Assembly: GCA_016789745.1 (NCBI GenBank)
Contig: JAEUQF010000382.1
Span: 1 to 64,000, forward strand
Source of the DNA: Bryobacterales bacterium
GTDB taxonomy: Bacteria; Acidobacteriota; Terriglobia; Bryobacterales; Bryobacteraceae
DNA length: 64,000 bases
Direction of reading: 5' to 3'
Below, piece by piece: positions 26,792 to 35,684 of this stretch. The notes beneath the pieces were generated by a model, which did not search any database, was not told where the DNA came from, and worked only from the letters and a program-made list of their open reading frames with translations. The number at the start of each line of letters is the position of its first letter. Positions within the stretch are counted from its first letter, which is position 1. Made by a program: the position numbers and the translations under genes.

Positions 26792-27745
26792 CTACAGAAC
26801 CTTGCCGGCTTTCACGGTCAACTGCTTGGCTTGCCCGCCGGAGCCTTTCCACTTCTTGACGTGGAAGCGGCCGGTGCGGTCCACCGAGTAGACGTCCACT
26901 GGCGGCACTTCTACGGGGGTCTGTGGTCGCCACCTGACTGGCTTCGTGCGCAGGCGAACGAAATGCGCCGCGCCTTCGCCCACGACCGTGGCGGAGCCAT
27001 CGCGTTCCAATAACACCGCGGTACGTTCGTCGACGCCCACGCCGCGTGCTTGCTTGCAGGGGGATTCCAACTGCATGCGTGCCAGAAACACGAGCAACCG
27101 GCCCATGCGGTTGCGTTGGGTGAAGTGGCTGTCGGTGATCAGGCAGCCCAGGTTCGGTACGCGCAGGAAGTCCCGCGCGATAGCCACTTTCTTGTCGAAG
27201 GGATCCGTCAGCGCCTCTTTCGATTGCACGGTGTCGAACTCGGCACTGAAGATGTACTCTCCCAACACGGCCAAACCGGCACTGGTGCCGCCGATAGGCA
27301 CGCCGCGGTCGATCAACTCCTGCAAGGCTTGTTGCACCGGCGTGCCTTTCCAGAAGCGCAGGTAGTTCCACTGGTCGCCGCCGGCGATGAACAGCCCTTC
27401 GGCTTTGCGGATCTTGTCCAGGATCACCGGATCCGCCGCCGCTTCCCGCGAGCGAAACAGAATGGTCTCCACGGAGTTCACTTTGCCGAGCTTGTAGAGG
27501 TAATCGTTGTAGCCGTCGGCGCCTCCCGCGCGAATGACGACGATATCGCCGCCGCCCGATCGTTCCAGGAACCAACGCATGGCGGCATCCTGATCCTTGC
27601 TGCCGCCTGCCAGCACGAAGCCCGGCATGGTGCGCGGTTGCACGTCGGCGGCATCGCCGGTGAGGAACAATTGATAGGCGGGATCGGCAGCCTGCGCCAT
27701 CAGCACCGCAGTTGCCAGCGGCATGCCAAGCATAGAGTTAGCCAT
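26792..27745 (-). CDS. Secreted cyanophycinase (peptidase S51)
   Basis: 317 residues from the ATG at 27745, which follows no strong ribosome site; longer upstream starts give a non-secretory, Arg-rich extension that overlaps the divergent sulfatase gene. A leader (MPLATAVLMAQA) suggests export. VLAGGSKDQDAAMRWFL, IRAGGADGYNDYLY and FIAGGDQWNYL are followed by the nucleophile motif GGTSAGL (Ser155) and the late GVGVDERTAVLLE, all family signatures. Cyanophycinase cleaves the Asp-Arg polymer cyanophycin to beta-Asp-Arg dipeptides. No cyanophycin synthetase gene is in the window, so the enzyme may act on polymer from other cells. Confidence 0.88.
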   Translation of the reverse strand: MANSMLGMPLATAVLMAQAADPAYQLFLTGDAADVQPRTMPGFVLAGGSKDQDAAMRWFLERSGGGDIVVIRAGGADGYNDYLYKLGKVNSVETILFRSREAAADPVILDKIRKAEGLFIAGGDQWNYLRFWKGTPVQQALQELIDRGVPIGGTSAGLAVLGEYIFSAEFDTVQSKEALTDPFDKKVAIARDFLRVPNLGCLITDSHFTQRNRMGRLLVFLARMQLESPCKQARGVGVDERTAVLLERDGSATVVGEGAAHFVRLRTKPVRWRPQTPVEVPPVDVYSVDRTGRFHVKKWKGSGGQAKQLTVKAGKVL

Positions 27746-27764
27746 GGTAGCATCGCGAGAGCCT

Positions 27765-29201
27765 ATGTTCCTGTCCCGACGTGCCTTCGTTTCAGCGCTG
27801 GCCGGTGCGCGGCTGGCCGCATCCGCGCAATCGCGGCGCAAGCCGAACCTTGTGCTGATTCTGATTGACGACTACGGCTGGACGGACACCGGCTACAACG
27901 GCAGCACCTACTACCAGACGCCTCACATAGATACGTTGGCGCGCAGTGGGATGGTGTTCACGAATGGCTATGCGGCGGCGCCGGTCTGCTCGCCCACGCG
28001 GTCGGCCATTATGACAGGCAAGTATCCGGCGCGCTTGCATCTCACTTCCCATCTGCAAGGCGCCTCCAACCGCTTCCATTTCACGAAGGTGCTGCAGCCT
28101 AGCGCGCGGCTGGAACTGCCGCTGGAAGAGGTGACGATTGCGGAACTGCTGAAAGCCGAGGGCTACCGCACGGCCTGCATCGGCAAGTGGCACCTGGGCA
28201 AGACCGGCTTCCAGCCCCAGGATCAAGGCTTCGACATCGCTCATGCCGGGGATGAAGCCGGTTCGACGAACAACTTCTTCTACCCGGAATGGAAAAAGAA
28301 GGTGCCGCTTGAAGGCAAGGATGGCGACTATCTGACGGACCGCCTGACGGATCTTGCCGTGGATTTCATTGGCGCTCACAAAGACCGGCCCTTCTTCCTC
28401 TACCTGCCGCATTTCGCCGTGCATACACCCATTCAGGGCAAGCCGGACAAGGTTCGTAAGTACGATGCGCTGGCGAAGCCGGACAATCCGCAGAACTACG
28501 GCGAGTACGCGGCGATGATCGAGAGCGTGGATGAGAGTGTGGGGCGTGTGATGGCGGCGCTGCGGCAGCACGGGCTGGATGACAACACGCTGGTGCTGTT
28601 CAGTTCCGACAACGGTGGTGTGACGTCGCTGGAGTGGAAGAAACGCCCGGTGACGTCGAACCTGCCGCTGCGATTGGGCAAAGGCCATCTGTACGAGGGC
28701 GGGATTCGCGTGCCCACGATTGCCCGCTGGACCGGCGTGATCCAGCCTGGCAGCCGCTGTGACGAGCCGGTGGTGAGCTATGACTATGCGCCCACGTTCG
28801 CCGAAGTCGCCGGTGTCGACAAAAGCAAGACGGCGCGCATGGACGGCCGCAGCCTGGCACCGTTGTTCAAGCGCGGGACCTTGGGCAAGCGCGACAACTT
28901 CTGGCACTACCCGCACTACAGTCCGCAGCTGGGCAAGCCATCGGCGGCCATCCGCAATGGCGATGACAAGCTGATCCTGTTCTTTGAAGATCGTCACGTG
29001 GAGCTCTACAACCTGCGGGAAGACATCGGGGAGAAGAAGGACTTGGCGGCATTGCAGCCGGAGAAGGCGGCGGCCCTGCGCGGGCGTCTGGAGGCATGGC
29101 TGCGGCAGACCAAGGCGCAGTTGCCGCGTCCGAATCCGAATCACGATCCGGCGCGGGAACGTCAACCAGGAGAGCCCGACGGCCCCACCACGGCCAAGTA
29201 G
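27765..29201 (+). CDS. Secreted type I sulfatase (arylsulfatase A-like)
   Basis: 478 residues from the ATG at 27765; TAGCAT lies 11 nt upstream. A leader (MFLSRRAFVSALAGARLAAS) with an RR pair suggests Sec or Tat export. The metal-binding LILIDDYGWTDTGYNG (Asp35, Asp36) and the sulfatase signature CSPTR (Cys75, converted to formylglycine by FGE) are intact. GKWHLGKTGF, a second signature, and FSSDNGG (metal site) follow. It should hydrolyse sulfate esters, perhaps on polysaccharides, in the periplasm. No FGE gene is in the window. Confidence 0.93.
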   Translation: MFLSRRAFVSALAGARLAASAQSRRKPNLVLILIDDYGWTDTGYNGSTYYQTPHIDTLARSGMVFTNGYAAAPVCSPTRSAIMTGKYPARLHLTSHLQGASNRFHFTKVLQPSARLELPLEEVTIAELLKAEGYRTACIGKWHLGKTGFQPQDQGFDIAHAGDEAGSTNNFFYPEWKKKVPLEGKDGDYLTDRLTDLAVDFIGAHKDRPFFLYLPHFAVHTPIQGKPDKVRKYDALAKPDNPQNYGEYAAMIESVDESVGRVMAALRQHGLDDNTLVLFSSDNGGVTSLEWKKRPVTSNLPLRLGKGHLYEGGIRVPTIARWTGVIQPGSRCDEPVVSYDYAPTFAEVAGVDKSKTARMDGRSLAPLFKRGTLGKRDNFWHYPHYSPQLGKPSAAIRNGDDKLILFFEDRHVELYNLREDIGEKKDLAALQPEKAAALRGRLEAWLRQTKAQLPRPNPNHDPARERQPGEPDGPTTAK

Positions 29202-29219
29202 TTGCGATCATAAAAAGGA

Positions 29220-30407
29220 ATGTCCCAACAGCTTCGGGAGTCCCCAGGGGACGCCATCCAGGAACTGGTGCGCCGGCGCCTGGTGCCCGCCTTTCCTGAG
29301 TTTCTGCAATGCCGCTCAACAGCGGAACTGCATGCCCATCCGCTTTATCGTGAGTTGGAGTCCGATATCCGGCTGGCGCTGGACACGCCGCAAACGGGCG
29401 ACTTCCGCAAGCGTCCGGCTTCTGTCCGCAAGAGCTATCGCTGCGTGGCGTGGAACATTGAGCGCGGCACGCAACTGGAAGGCCAGTTGAAGGCTCTGAT
29501 CGAGGATCCGTATCTGCGGGAAGCCGACGTTCTGCTACTGACCGAGACCGACGTCGGCATGGCGCGTTCCGGCAACATCGATATCGCCCGTCACATGGCG
29601 CAGGAGTTGGGCATGTGTTATGCCTTTGTGCCGTGTTATCTGAGCCTGGTGAAGGGCTCCGGCGTGGAGCGCAACGTGTCGGGCGAGAACACCGTCGGCA
29701 TGCACGGCAACGCTATTCTCAGCCGCTATCCCATCCGCGATGTACGGCCGATTCATCTGGAGAACGGCATCGACAAGGTGGCCGCGAATGAGAAGCGCCT
29801 CGGCCAGCAGACGACCATCGCGGCGGTGATTGACCTGCCGCAGCAATCCGTGGCGGCCGCGTCGATTCACTTGTGTGCTCAGTCCACGCAGCGGCATCGC
29901 ATGCTGCAGATGAAGACGGTGCTGGACGCCTTGCCGGCGGGTGGGCCGGCCGTGATCGGGGGAGATTGGAACACCAGCACCTACGACACGTCGCACGCGT
30001 TCTACGCCATCATGGGCTTCTGGCGCCGTGTGTTGATGGGCGTGGGGCACGTGATTCGCAATCACTACCGGTATCCTGAGAATTACTTCGAACGGGATCT
30101 GTTCCAGTTGCTGGAAAGCCGCGATTTCGACTACAGGAACGCGAACGTGCTGGGCGCGCACACAGTCCATTACGACGTTGCCGACGCGCGCGCCGAGGGC
30201 AGCCTGCGCGAGTGGGTGCCGGAATGGTGTTTCGCGTTCATCCACTGGAGCCTGCGTGAGCATGGAGGCCGTTGCCCATTCAAATTGGATTGGCTGGCGG
30301 TGCGCGGTTTGGAGCCCTCGCAGCCCCGCGTGGTGCATGAAAAGCGCGACCGCACGCATGCGCCGCTGTCTGACCATGATGCCATCGGCGTGGATGTGCG
30401 GTTCTAG
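29220..30407 (+). CDS. Endonuclease/exonuclease/phosphatase (EEP) family protein
   Basis: 395 residues. The EEP metal-dependent phosphoesterase core begins near residue 75: WNIERG (Asn79), LLTETDVG (Glu109), then GMHGNAILSRYPI, GGDWNTSTYD and the final LSDHDAIGVDV carrying the catalytic Asp-His pair. About 70 residues precede the core, and an unusual insert (about 245-330) rich in aromatics precedes the last strand. No signal peptide is evident, so it is probably cytoplasmic. It may hydrolyse a nucleic acid, inositol phosphate or lipid phosphodiester; sequence does not choose. AAGGA lies 1-5 nt before the ATG. Confidence 0.82.
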   Translation: MSQQLRESPGDAIQELVRRRLVPAFPEFLQCRSTAELHAHPLYRELESDIRLALDTPQTGDFRKRPASVRKSYRCVAWNIERGTQLEGQLKALIEDPYLREADVLLLTETDVGMARSGNIDIARHMAQELGMCYAFVPCYLSLVKGSGVERNVSGENTVGMHGNAILSRYPIRDVRPIHLENGIDKVAANEKRLGQQTTIAAVIDLPQQSVAAASIHLCAQSTQRHRMLQMKTVLDALPAGGPAVIGGDWNTSTYDTSHAFYAIMGFWRRVLMGVGHVIRNHYRYPENYFERDLFQLLESRDFDYRNANVLGAHTVHYDVADARAEGSLREWVPEWCFAFIHWSLREHGGRCPFKLDWLAVRGLEPSQPRVVHEKRDRTHAPLSDHDAIGVDVRF

Positions 30408-30448
30408 GCACAGTTGCGCGGCACGCTGCGGCGCGTTATTGTTGCGTC

Positions 30449-31243
30449 GTGAACTCGCGATGGGCCGCACTGCTGTGTCTGGTGTTGCTGGCTGGTGGAG
30501 TGCTTTACGCGCAACGCTATCGGGGCGGCTTCTTTGACGACGAGGAAGACAACCCGGCTGTGATCCCGCCTGACGCCAATGAGAAGACCGAGTTCATCTT
30601 CACGCGCTTGCGCTATCCGAACTTCCAGGGGGGGCGGCGGTGGCGTGGGGCGTGGGCCACGGACTACCCCAAAGCCGACCGCCAGTTCCTGCAGGGACTT
30701 CGCCGCCTGACGCGCATTCATGGGCGGTCCATGGAGAACGTCGCGGACCTGGAAAGCGATGAGATTTACAACTACCCCTGGATCTACGCGGTGGAAGTCG
30801 GCAACTGGGGCCTGGATGAGCAGCGTGCGGCGAAACTCCGCGACTATCTGCTTCGTGGCGGCTTTCTGATGGTGGACGATTTCCACGGCACCTACGAGTG
30901 GATGGTCTTTGAGGACAGCATGAAGCGGGTCTTCCCGGACCAGCCGATTGTGGAGTTGGAATCTGCCGAGCCGGTGTTTCACGTGCTGTATGACCTGGAC
31001 CAGCGGGTGCAGGTGCCCGGCATTCATACGGCATTCAGCGGCCGGACGTATGAGCGGGATGGCGTAGAGCCTCGCTGGCGCGGCGTGTTCGACAGCAAGG
31101 GCCGGCTGGTGGTGGCCATCTGCCACAACATGGATTTGGGCGATGCGTGGGAGTGGGCCGACCATCCGCAGTACCCGGAGAAGTTTGCGTCGGTAGCCTA
31201 CCGGGTGGCACTGAACTACATCATCTATTCGATGACGCACTAG
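30449..31243 (+). CDS. DUF4159 domain-containing secreted protein
   Basis: 264 residues with a GTG start at 30449. A signal peptide (MNSRWAALLCLVLLAGGVLYA) is followed by the DUF4159 body, marked by FTRLRYPNF, NYPWIYAVEVGNWGLDEQ, LLRGGFLMVDDFHGTYEW and NMDLGDAWEWADHPQYPEK. DUF4159 has a flavodoxin/glutamine-amidotransferase-like fold in known models, but no assigned activity. In other genomes these genes often neighbour MoxR/BatA clusters; here the neighbours are an EEP protein and hslV. Confidence 0.88.
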   Translation: MNSRWAALLCLVLLAGGVLYAQRYRGGFFDDEEDNPAVIPPDANEKTEFIFTRLRYPNFQGGRRWRGAWATDYPKADRQFLQGLRRLTRIHGRSMENVADLESDEIYNYPWIYAVEVGNWGLDEQRAAKLRDYLLRGGFLMVDDFHGTYEWMVFEDSMKRVFPDQPIVELESAEPVFHVLYDLDQRVQVPGIHTAFSGRTYERDGVEPRWRGVFDSKGRLVVAICHNMDLGDAWEWADHPQYPEKFASVAYRVALNYIIYSMTH

Positions 31244-31272
31244 GGTGCGCGTCCGCGCCGCGAAAGGCGCGA

Positions 31273-31278
31273 TACAAT
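31273..31278 (+). promoter_or_regulatory. Candidate -10 box (TACAAT) before hslV
   Basis: TACAAT at 31273-31278 overlaps the upstream in-frame ATG at 31277, which makes that start unlikely to be transcribed. It fits translation from the ATG at 31295, 16 nt downstream. Confidence 0.4.
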
Positions 31279-31294
31279 GGAAAATTACCCCTTG

Positions 31295-31834
31295 ATGTCT
31301 CCCCGCATTCGTTCTACTACAATTCTCTGCGTCCGCCGAAATCAGAAAGTCGTCATGGCCGGTGACGGCCAGGTCACCATGGGCAGTGAGGTTTTGAAAT
31401 CCTCCGCCAAGAAACTTCGACGGCTTTACAACGGCAAGATCCTGGCTGGCTTTGCCGGGTCCACGGCCGACGCGTTCTCGCTGTTTGCGCGCTTTGAGAG
31501 CAAGCTGGAACAGCATAACGGCAACCTGCCGCGGTCGGTGGTGGAGTTGGCGAAGGACTGGCGCACGGACAAGGTGCTGCGGCACCTGGAGGCCCTGCTG
31601 TTGGTGGCCGATACCACCAACACCTATGTCGTCAGCGGTAATGGCGACGTCATTGAGCCGGATGAAGCAATTGCGTCCATCGGTTCCGGCGGGCCATTCG
31701 CCAAAGCCGCGGCTGTCGCGCTGTTGGACAACACGAAACTTTCGGCGCGCGAGATCGTCGAAAAATCCATGAAGATCGCCGCCGACATCTGCATCTACAC
31801 CAACGGCAACGTCATTTATGAGGAGCTTGGCTAA
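31295..31834 (+). CDS. hslV: ATP-dependent protease subunit HslV (ClpQ)
   Basis: 179 residues from the ATG at 31295. The proteasome-like core starts at TTILCVRRNQKVVMAGDGQV, in which the first Thr is the nucleophile after removal of the preceding seven residues (MSPRIRS). Such a short propeptide differs from E. coli, where only Met is removed. GSGGPFAKAAAVAL and ADICIYTNGNV are family motifs. HslV forms a double hexamer in the cytoplasm that degrades proteins unfolded by HslU. The stop TAA shares its last base with the hslU ATG. An upstream ATG at 31277 lies inside a candidate -10 box. Confidence 0.95.
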   Translation: MSPRIRSTTILCVRRNQKVVMAGDGQVTMGSEVLKSSAKKLRRLYNGKILAGFAGSTADAFSLFARFESKLEQHNGNLPRSVVELAKDWRTDKVLRHLEALLLVADTTNTYVVSGNGDVIEPDEAIASIGSGGPFAKAAAVALLDNTKLSAREIVEKSMKIAADICIYTNGNVIYEELG

Positions 31835-33192
31835 TGGTGATCTATCTTCCGAGCCAATCGCTTGACGAAACGCCGGCGCTGGATGAATTGACGCCGCGGG
31901 AGATTGTGCGCGAACTGGATAAGCACGTGGTTGGGCAGGCCGACGCTAAGCGTGCCGTTGCCATCGCCTTACGCAACCGCATCCGCCGCCAGCGCCTGGA
32001 ACCGGAAATGGCCGAAGAGGTCATGCCGAAGAACATCCTGATGATCGGGCCAACAGGCGTGGGCAAGACGGAGTTGGCACGGCGCCTGGCGAAGCTGTCC
32101 AACTCGCCGTTCCTCAAGGTGGAAGCGAGCAAGTTTACTGAAGTGGGCTATGTCGGGCGCGACGTGGAAAGCATGATTCGCGACTTGGTGGAGATTGCAA
32201 TCGACATGGTGCGCGAAGAGAAGCTTGACGAAGTGGCGGACCGCGCCGAGCGCAATGCTGAAGAGCGTCTGCTGGACCTTCTGATGCCGCCACAGCCGGA
32301 AGCGAGCGAATCCAACGAACGCACACGCGAAAAGCTGCGCGAGAAACTGCGCGCCGGCAAGCTGGACGACAAGCTGGTCGAAATCGATGTGAAGGAACAG
32401 GGCCCGCGCTTCGAGATTACGGCCGCGCCGGGCATGGAAGACATGGACATCAACCTGAAAGATGTCCTGGGGCCGCTGTTCGGCAATCGCAGCAAGAAAC
32501 GTAAGATGCGGGTGCATGAGGCGCTGGATTACCTGATTCAGGAAGAGGAGCAGAAGCTCATCGACATGGACCAGGTTACGCGGATCGCACTGGAACGCGT
32601 GGAGCGTAACGGCATCATGTTCCTGGATGAGATCGACAAGATCGCCGGAAGGGAAGGCGGGCATGGGCCCGACGTCAGCCGCGAAGGCGTGCAGCGCGAC
32701 ATTCTGCCGATTGTGGAAGGCACCACGGTGAACACCCGTTACGGTTTCGTGCGCACCGATCACATCCTGTTCATCGCCGCTGGCGCGTTCCACGTTTCAA
32801 AACCCGCCGACCTGATTCCCGAGTTGCAGGGGCGCTTTCCCATCCGCGTGGAGTTGAAGTCGCTTACTGAAGAGGATTTCATTCGCATTCTGAAGGAGCC
32901 GAAGAACGCGCTGGTGAAGCAGTACATGGCACTGCTCGAAACCGAAGGCATCAAGCTGACCTTCACCGACGATGCGCTGGAAGAGATGGCGCGCTATGCC
33001 GCCCAGATCAACCAGCAGATGGAGAACATCGGGGCGCGCCGGCTGCACACCATCATGGAGAAGGTTCTGGAGGAGATCAGCTTCCAGGGGCCGGACCTCA
33101 AGAAGAAGAACGTGAAGATCGACGCCGCCTACATCCGGCAGCAACTGGCCAGCATCGTGAAGGACCAGGACCTGAGCCGCTACATTCTGTAA
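31834..33192 (+). CDS. hslU: ATP-dependent protease ATPase subunit HslU (ClpY)
   Basis: 452 residues, normal length. Walker A is GPTGVGKTE (Lys78), Walker B is IMFLDEIDKI, and VGYVGRDVESMIRDL is the HslU pore loop (GYVG). An intermediate domain of about 120 residues (roughly 110-235) is rich in charged helices. QGRFPIRVELKSL is the sensor region and the tail DLSRYIL is the C-terminal peptide that docks into HslV. It unfolds substrates with ATP and feeds them to HslV. It overlaps the hslV stop by one base, and a lipoprotein gene begins 3 bp after its stop. Confidence 0.97.
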   Translation: MVIYLPSQSLDETPALDELTPREIVRELDKHVVGQADAKRAVAIALRNRIRRQRLEPEMAEEVMPKNILMIGPTGVGKTELARRLAKLSNSPFLKVEASKFTEVGYVGRDVESMIRDLVEIAIDMVREEKLDEVADRAERNAEERLLDLLMPPQPEASESNERTREKLREKLRAGKLDDKLVEIDVKEQGPRFEITAAPGMEDMDINLKDVLGPLFGNRSKKRKMRVHEALDYLIQEEEQKLIDMDQVTRIALERVERNGIMFLDEIDKIAGREGGHGPDVSREGVQRDILPIVEGTTVNTRYGFVRTDHILFIAAGAFHVSKPADLIPELQGRFPIRVELKSLTEEDFIRILKEPKNALVKQYMALLETEGIKLTFTDDALEEMARYAAQINQQMENIGARRLHTIMEKVLEEISFQGPDLKKKNVKIDAAYIRQQLASIVKDQDLSRYIL

Positions 33193-33195
33193 GCG

Positions 33196-34167
33196 ATGAG
33201 GAGAGTCTGGTTGTGTCTGCCGCTGCTGCTGACCGGGTGCGGCTATGTGGGCGATCCGCTGCCGCCTGCCCTGCACATTCCGGAGGCCGTGAACGACCTT
33301 TCGGTGCAGCAGCGCGGGGCGAAACTGGACATCCGCTTCACGCTGCCGCAGTTGACGACCGAAGGCATGGGGCTGGAGTACCCGGCGGAGATTGAACTGC
33401 GGATTGGGCCTCCGGCGGCAGGCGAGTTTGATGCGAACCGCTGGGCCTCCGGCGCGCGGCGCGTGCCGGTGCCTGTTCCCGATACCGGCACCTCCGCCTT
33501 CGTCGTCGCGCCACTTACCGAAGCGGCCGGCACGGAGGTATTTGTCGCGGTACGCACGTTAGGCCCGTCGCAACGTTGGTCGCAATGGTCGAACTTTGTG
33601 GCCTTCCCTGCGCAGCGGCCCCTGAATAAGCCGCAGGTCCAGGCGGATTCGGCGCCCGAAGGGGTGCAGTTAAAATGGACGGGCGACGCGGCGCTCTATC
33701 GCCTTGCGCGGCAGGCCGAAGGCGAGCCGGAAATGCAGCCGCTGGCCGAGGTTCCCACCCCGGCTTATTACGATAAGACGGCCGAGTTCGACAAGCCCTA
33801 TCGCTATCAGGTGACTGCCGTGGCGAAGGCTGACACCCGCGAGACCATCAGCGATCCGTCGGACGTGGTCAGCATCACGCCGGCCGACCGCTTTCCCCCG
33901 GCCGTGCCCGGCGGGCTCACGGCGCTGGCCGGCATCAACACCGTGGAACTGGCCTGGGAGCGCAACACCGAGCCGGACCTGCAGGGGTACGTGGTCTACC
34001 GTGCCGCCGGCGATGGCCAGATGGAGAGGCTTGGCCCCAGCGAGCCGCCCTCCTATAGTGATAAGGCAGTGGAATCCGGCAGGACTTACCGTTACGCGAT
34101 CAGCTCCATCGACCGTTACGGCAACGAAAGCAAGCCCTCGGAGGCCGTTAGCATCGGCCTTCCCTGA
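33196..34167 (+). CDS. Fibronectin type III lipoprotein
   Basis: 323 residues. The leader MRRVWLCLPLLLTGC has a lipobox (LTGC, Cys15). Three fibronectin type III-like modules follow at about 28-135, 138-225 and 232-320. The last is the clearest (AVPGGLTALAGINTVELAWE, YVVYRAAGDG, TYRYAISSIDRYGNES). It starts 3 bp after hslU and is probably co-transcribed. The family is common downstream of core genes in acidobacteria, and its role, presumably as a cell-surface or periplasmic adhesion or scaffold protein, is unknown. Confidence 0.75.
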   Translation: MRRVWLCLPLLLTGCGYVGDPLPPALHIPEAVNDLSVQQRGAKLDIRFTLPQLTTEGMGLEYPAEIELRIGPPAAGEFDANRWASGARRVPVPVPDTGTSAFVVAPLTEAAGTEVFVAVRTLGPSQRWSQWSNFVAFPAQRPLNKPQVQADSAPEGVQLKWTGDAALYRLARQAEGEPEMQPLAEVPTPAYYDKTAEFDKPYRYQVTAVAKADTRETISDPSDVVSITPADRFPPAVPGGLTALAGINTVELAWERNTEPDLQGYVVYRAAGDGQMERLGPSEPPSYSDKAVESGRTYRYAISSIDRYGNESKPSEAVSIGLP

Positions 34168-34195
34168 GCAAACAAAAATCGAGGAGAATGTTTTT

Positions 34196-34987
34196 ATGCG
34201 CAAGCACGTGCGGTTCAGCCTGAACCATAATGCCTGGCCGACCACGCCCGACAGTTCGCCCCTGGCGCGCTATGGCGTGGTGGAGGGCGAGTGGGTTTAT
34301 GAAACCGATTCCCTTTGGGATACCGCGGGCAAGGAAGGCTACGCGCTGAGTGAAGTGCGCCTGCTGCCCCCCGTGTGTCCCACCAAGATTGTGTGCGTCG
34401 GCCGCAACTACGTGGACCATGCCAAGGAGTTGGGTAACCCCGTTCCGGTGGAACCGTTGATTTTCTACAAACCCCCCTCTTCGCTCATCGCCAGCGGCGA
34501 TAACATCGTCTATCCGTCCTTTGTCGGCCAGATGAGCTTTGAAGGCGAACTCACGCTGGTGATGGGGCGCCAGGCGCGCAACGTTGCCGCCGAGGATTGG
34601 GAACAGTACGTCTACGGCTACACGATTGTGAACGACATCACGGCCCGTGACCTGCAGAAGAAGGACGGCCAGTGGGCGCGCGCCAAAGGCTGCGATACGT
34701 TCTGTCCCTGCGGCCCGTTCATTGTGCCGCGCACGGCGTTGCATTTCGACGACATTCGCATCCGGAGCTGGGTAAACGGCCAGCCGAAGCAGGACGGCTC
34801 CGTGAGAGATATGATCTTTTCCCCCGGTGCTATAATCGCCTACGTCACGCAATTCCTGACGCTCGAGCCGGGCGATATCATCGCCACCGGCACTCCCCCT
34901 GGAGTGGGGCCCCTGGAGCCAGGCGATTCGGTGAAGGTTGCGATCGAAGGGATTGGGGCTCTGGAGAACAAGGTAATCCGAGGGTGA
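34196..34987 (+). CDS. Fumarylacetoacetate hydrolase (FAH) family protein
   Basis: 263 residues from the ATG at 34196, chosen because GAGGAG sits 9 nt upstream; longer upstream in-frame starts overlap the lipoprotein gene. VCVGRNYVDHAKELG opens the FAH fold. FEGELTLVMG holds the metal-binding Glu pair (Glu116, Glu118), NDITARDLQKKDGQWARAKG is the substrate loop, and ATGTPPGVGPLEPGD closes the fold. Family members hydrolyse or decarboxylate 2-oxo acids such as fumarylpyruvate or 2-hydroxyhepta-2,4-diene-1,7-dioate; which one here is not clear. The neighbour is fsa. Confidence 0.9.
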   Translation: MRKHVRFSLNHNAWPTTPDSSPLARYGVVEGEWVYETDSLWDTAGKEGYALSEVRLLPPVCPTKIVCVGRNYVDHAKELGNPVPVEPLIFYKPPSSLIASGDNIVYPSFVGQMSFEGELTLVMGRQARNVAAEDWEQYVYGYTIVNDITARDLQKKDGQWARAKGCDTFCPCGPFIVPRTALHFDDIRIRSWVNGQPKQDGSVRDMIFSPGAIIAYVTQFLTLEPGDIIATGTPPGVGPLEPGDSVKVAIEGIGALENKVIRG

Positions 34988-34997
34988 ACATCAAGTC

Positions 34998-35660
34998 ATG
35001 AAGATTTTTCTGGATACGGCCAATCTCGATGAGATTCGCAAAGGCGCCGACTGGGGCATTGTCGATGGAGTCACGACCAACCCGTCGCTGATCGCCAAAG
35101 AAGGGCGGCCGATTGAAGAGCAGGTCCGCATGATCTGCGACATCGTTGATGGCGACATCAGCGCTGAAGTGGTGGCAACCGAAGCCTCTGAAATGATTCG
35201 GGAGGGGCAGAAACTCGCCAAGATTCACAAGAACATCGTGGTGAAACTGCCTCTGATCCGCGATGGCATCAAGGCTTGCGCGGCGCTTTCGAAAGAGGGC
35301 ATCCGCACCAACGTCACGCTGTGCTTCTCGGCGAACCAGGCGCTGCTGGCCGCCAAGGCCGGTGCCTACATCATCAGCCCGTTTGTTGGGCGCCTGGACG
35401 ACATCTCGCACGATGGCATGGAACTGATTCACAACATCTGCACCATCTACGAGAACTACGGTTTCAAAACGCAGGTGCTGGCGGCATCGCTGCGTCATCC
35501 GCTGCATGTACAGGATTCGGCATTGGCCGGCGCGCATATCGGCACCATGCCGTTTAAGGTGCTGGACATGCTGTTCAATCACCCGCTGACGGATAGAGGC
35601 CTGGACCAGTTCCTTAAGGATCACGCGAAGGCTTTTCAGGAAACCGGCGCCAAGCGCTGA
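34998..35660 (+). CDS. fsa: Fructose-6-phosphate aldolase / transaldolase-like
   Basis: 220 residues, the short form of the transaldolase family. MKIFLDTANLDEIRKG, GVTTNPSLIAKEG and NIVVKLPL with the Schiff-base Lys83 are canonical, followed by TNVTLCFSANQALLAAKAGA, SPFVGRLDDIS and VLAASLRHPLHV. It should catalyse reversible cleavage of fructose-6-phosphate to dihydroxyacetone and glyceraldehyde-3-phosphate, or transaldolase transfer; the two cannot be told apart here. It starts 10 bp after the FAH-family gene, on the same strand. Confidence 0.93.
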   Translation: MKIFLDTANLDEIRKGADWGIVDGVTTNPSLIAKEGRPIEEQVRMICDIVDGDISAEVVATEASEMIREGQKLAKIHKNIVVKLPLIRDGIKACAALSKEGIRTNVTLCFSANQALLAAKAGAYIISPFVGRLDDISHDGMELIHNICTIYENYGFKTQVLAASLRHPLHVQDSALAGAHIGTMPFKVLDMLFNHPLTDRGLDQFLKDHAKAFQETGAKR

Positions 35661-35684
35661 TTCCGGGTTACGAGGCGATTTGCT

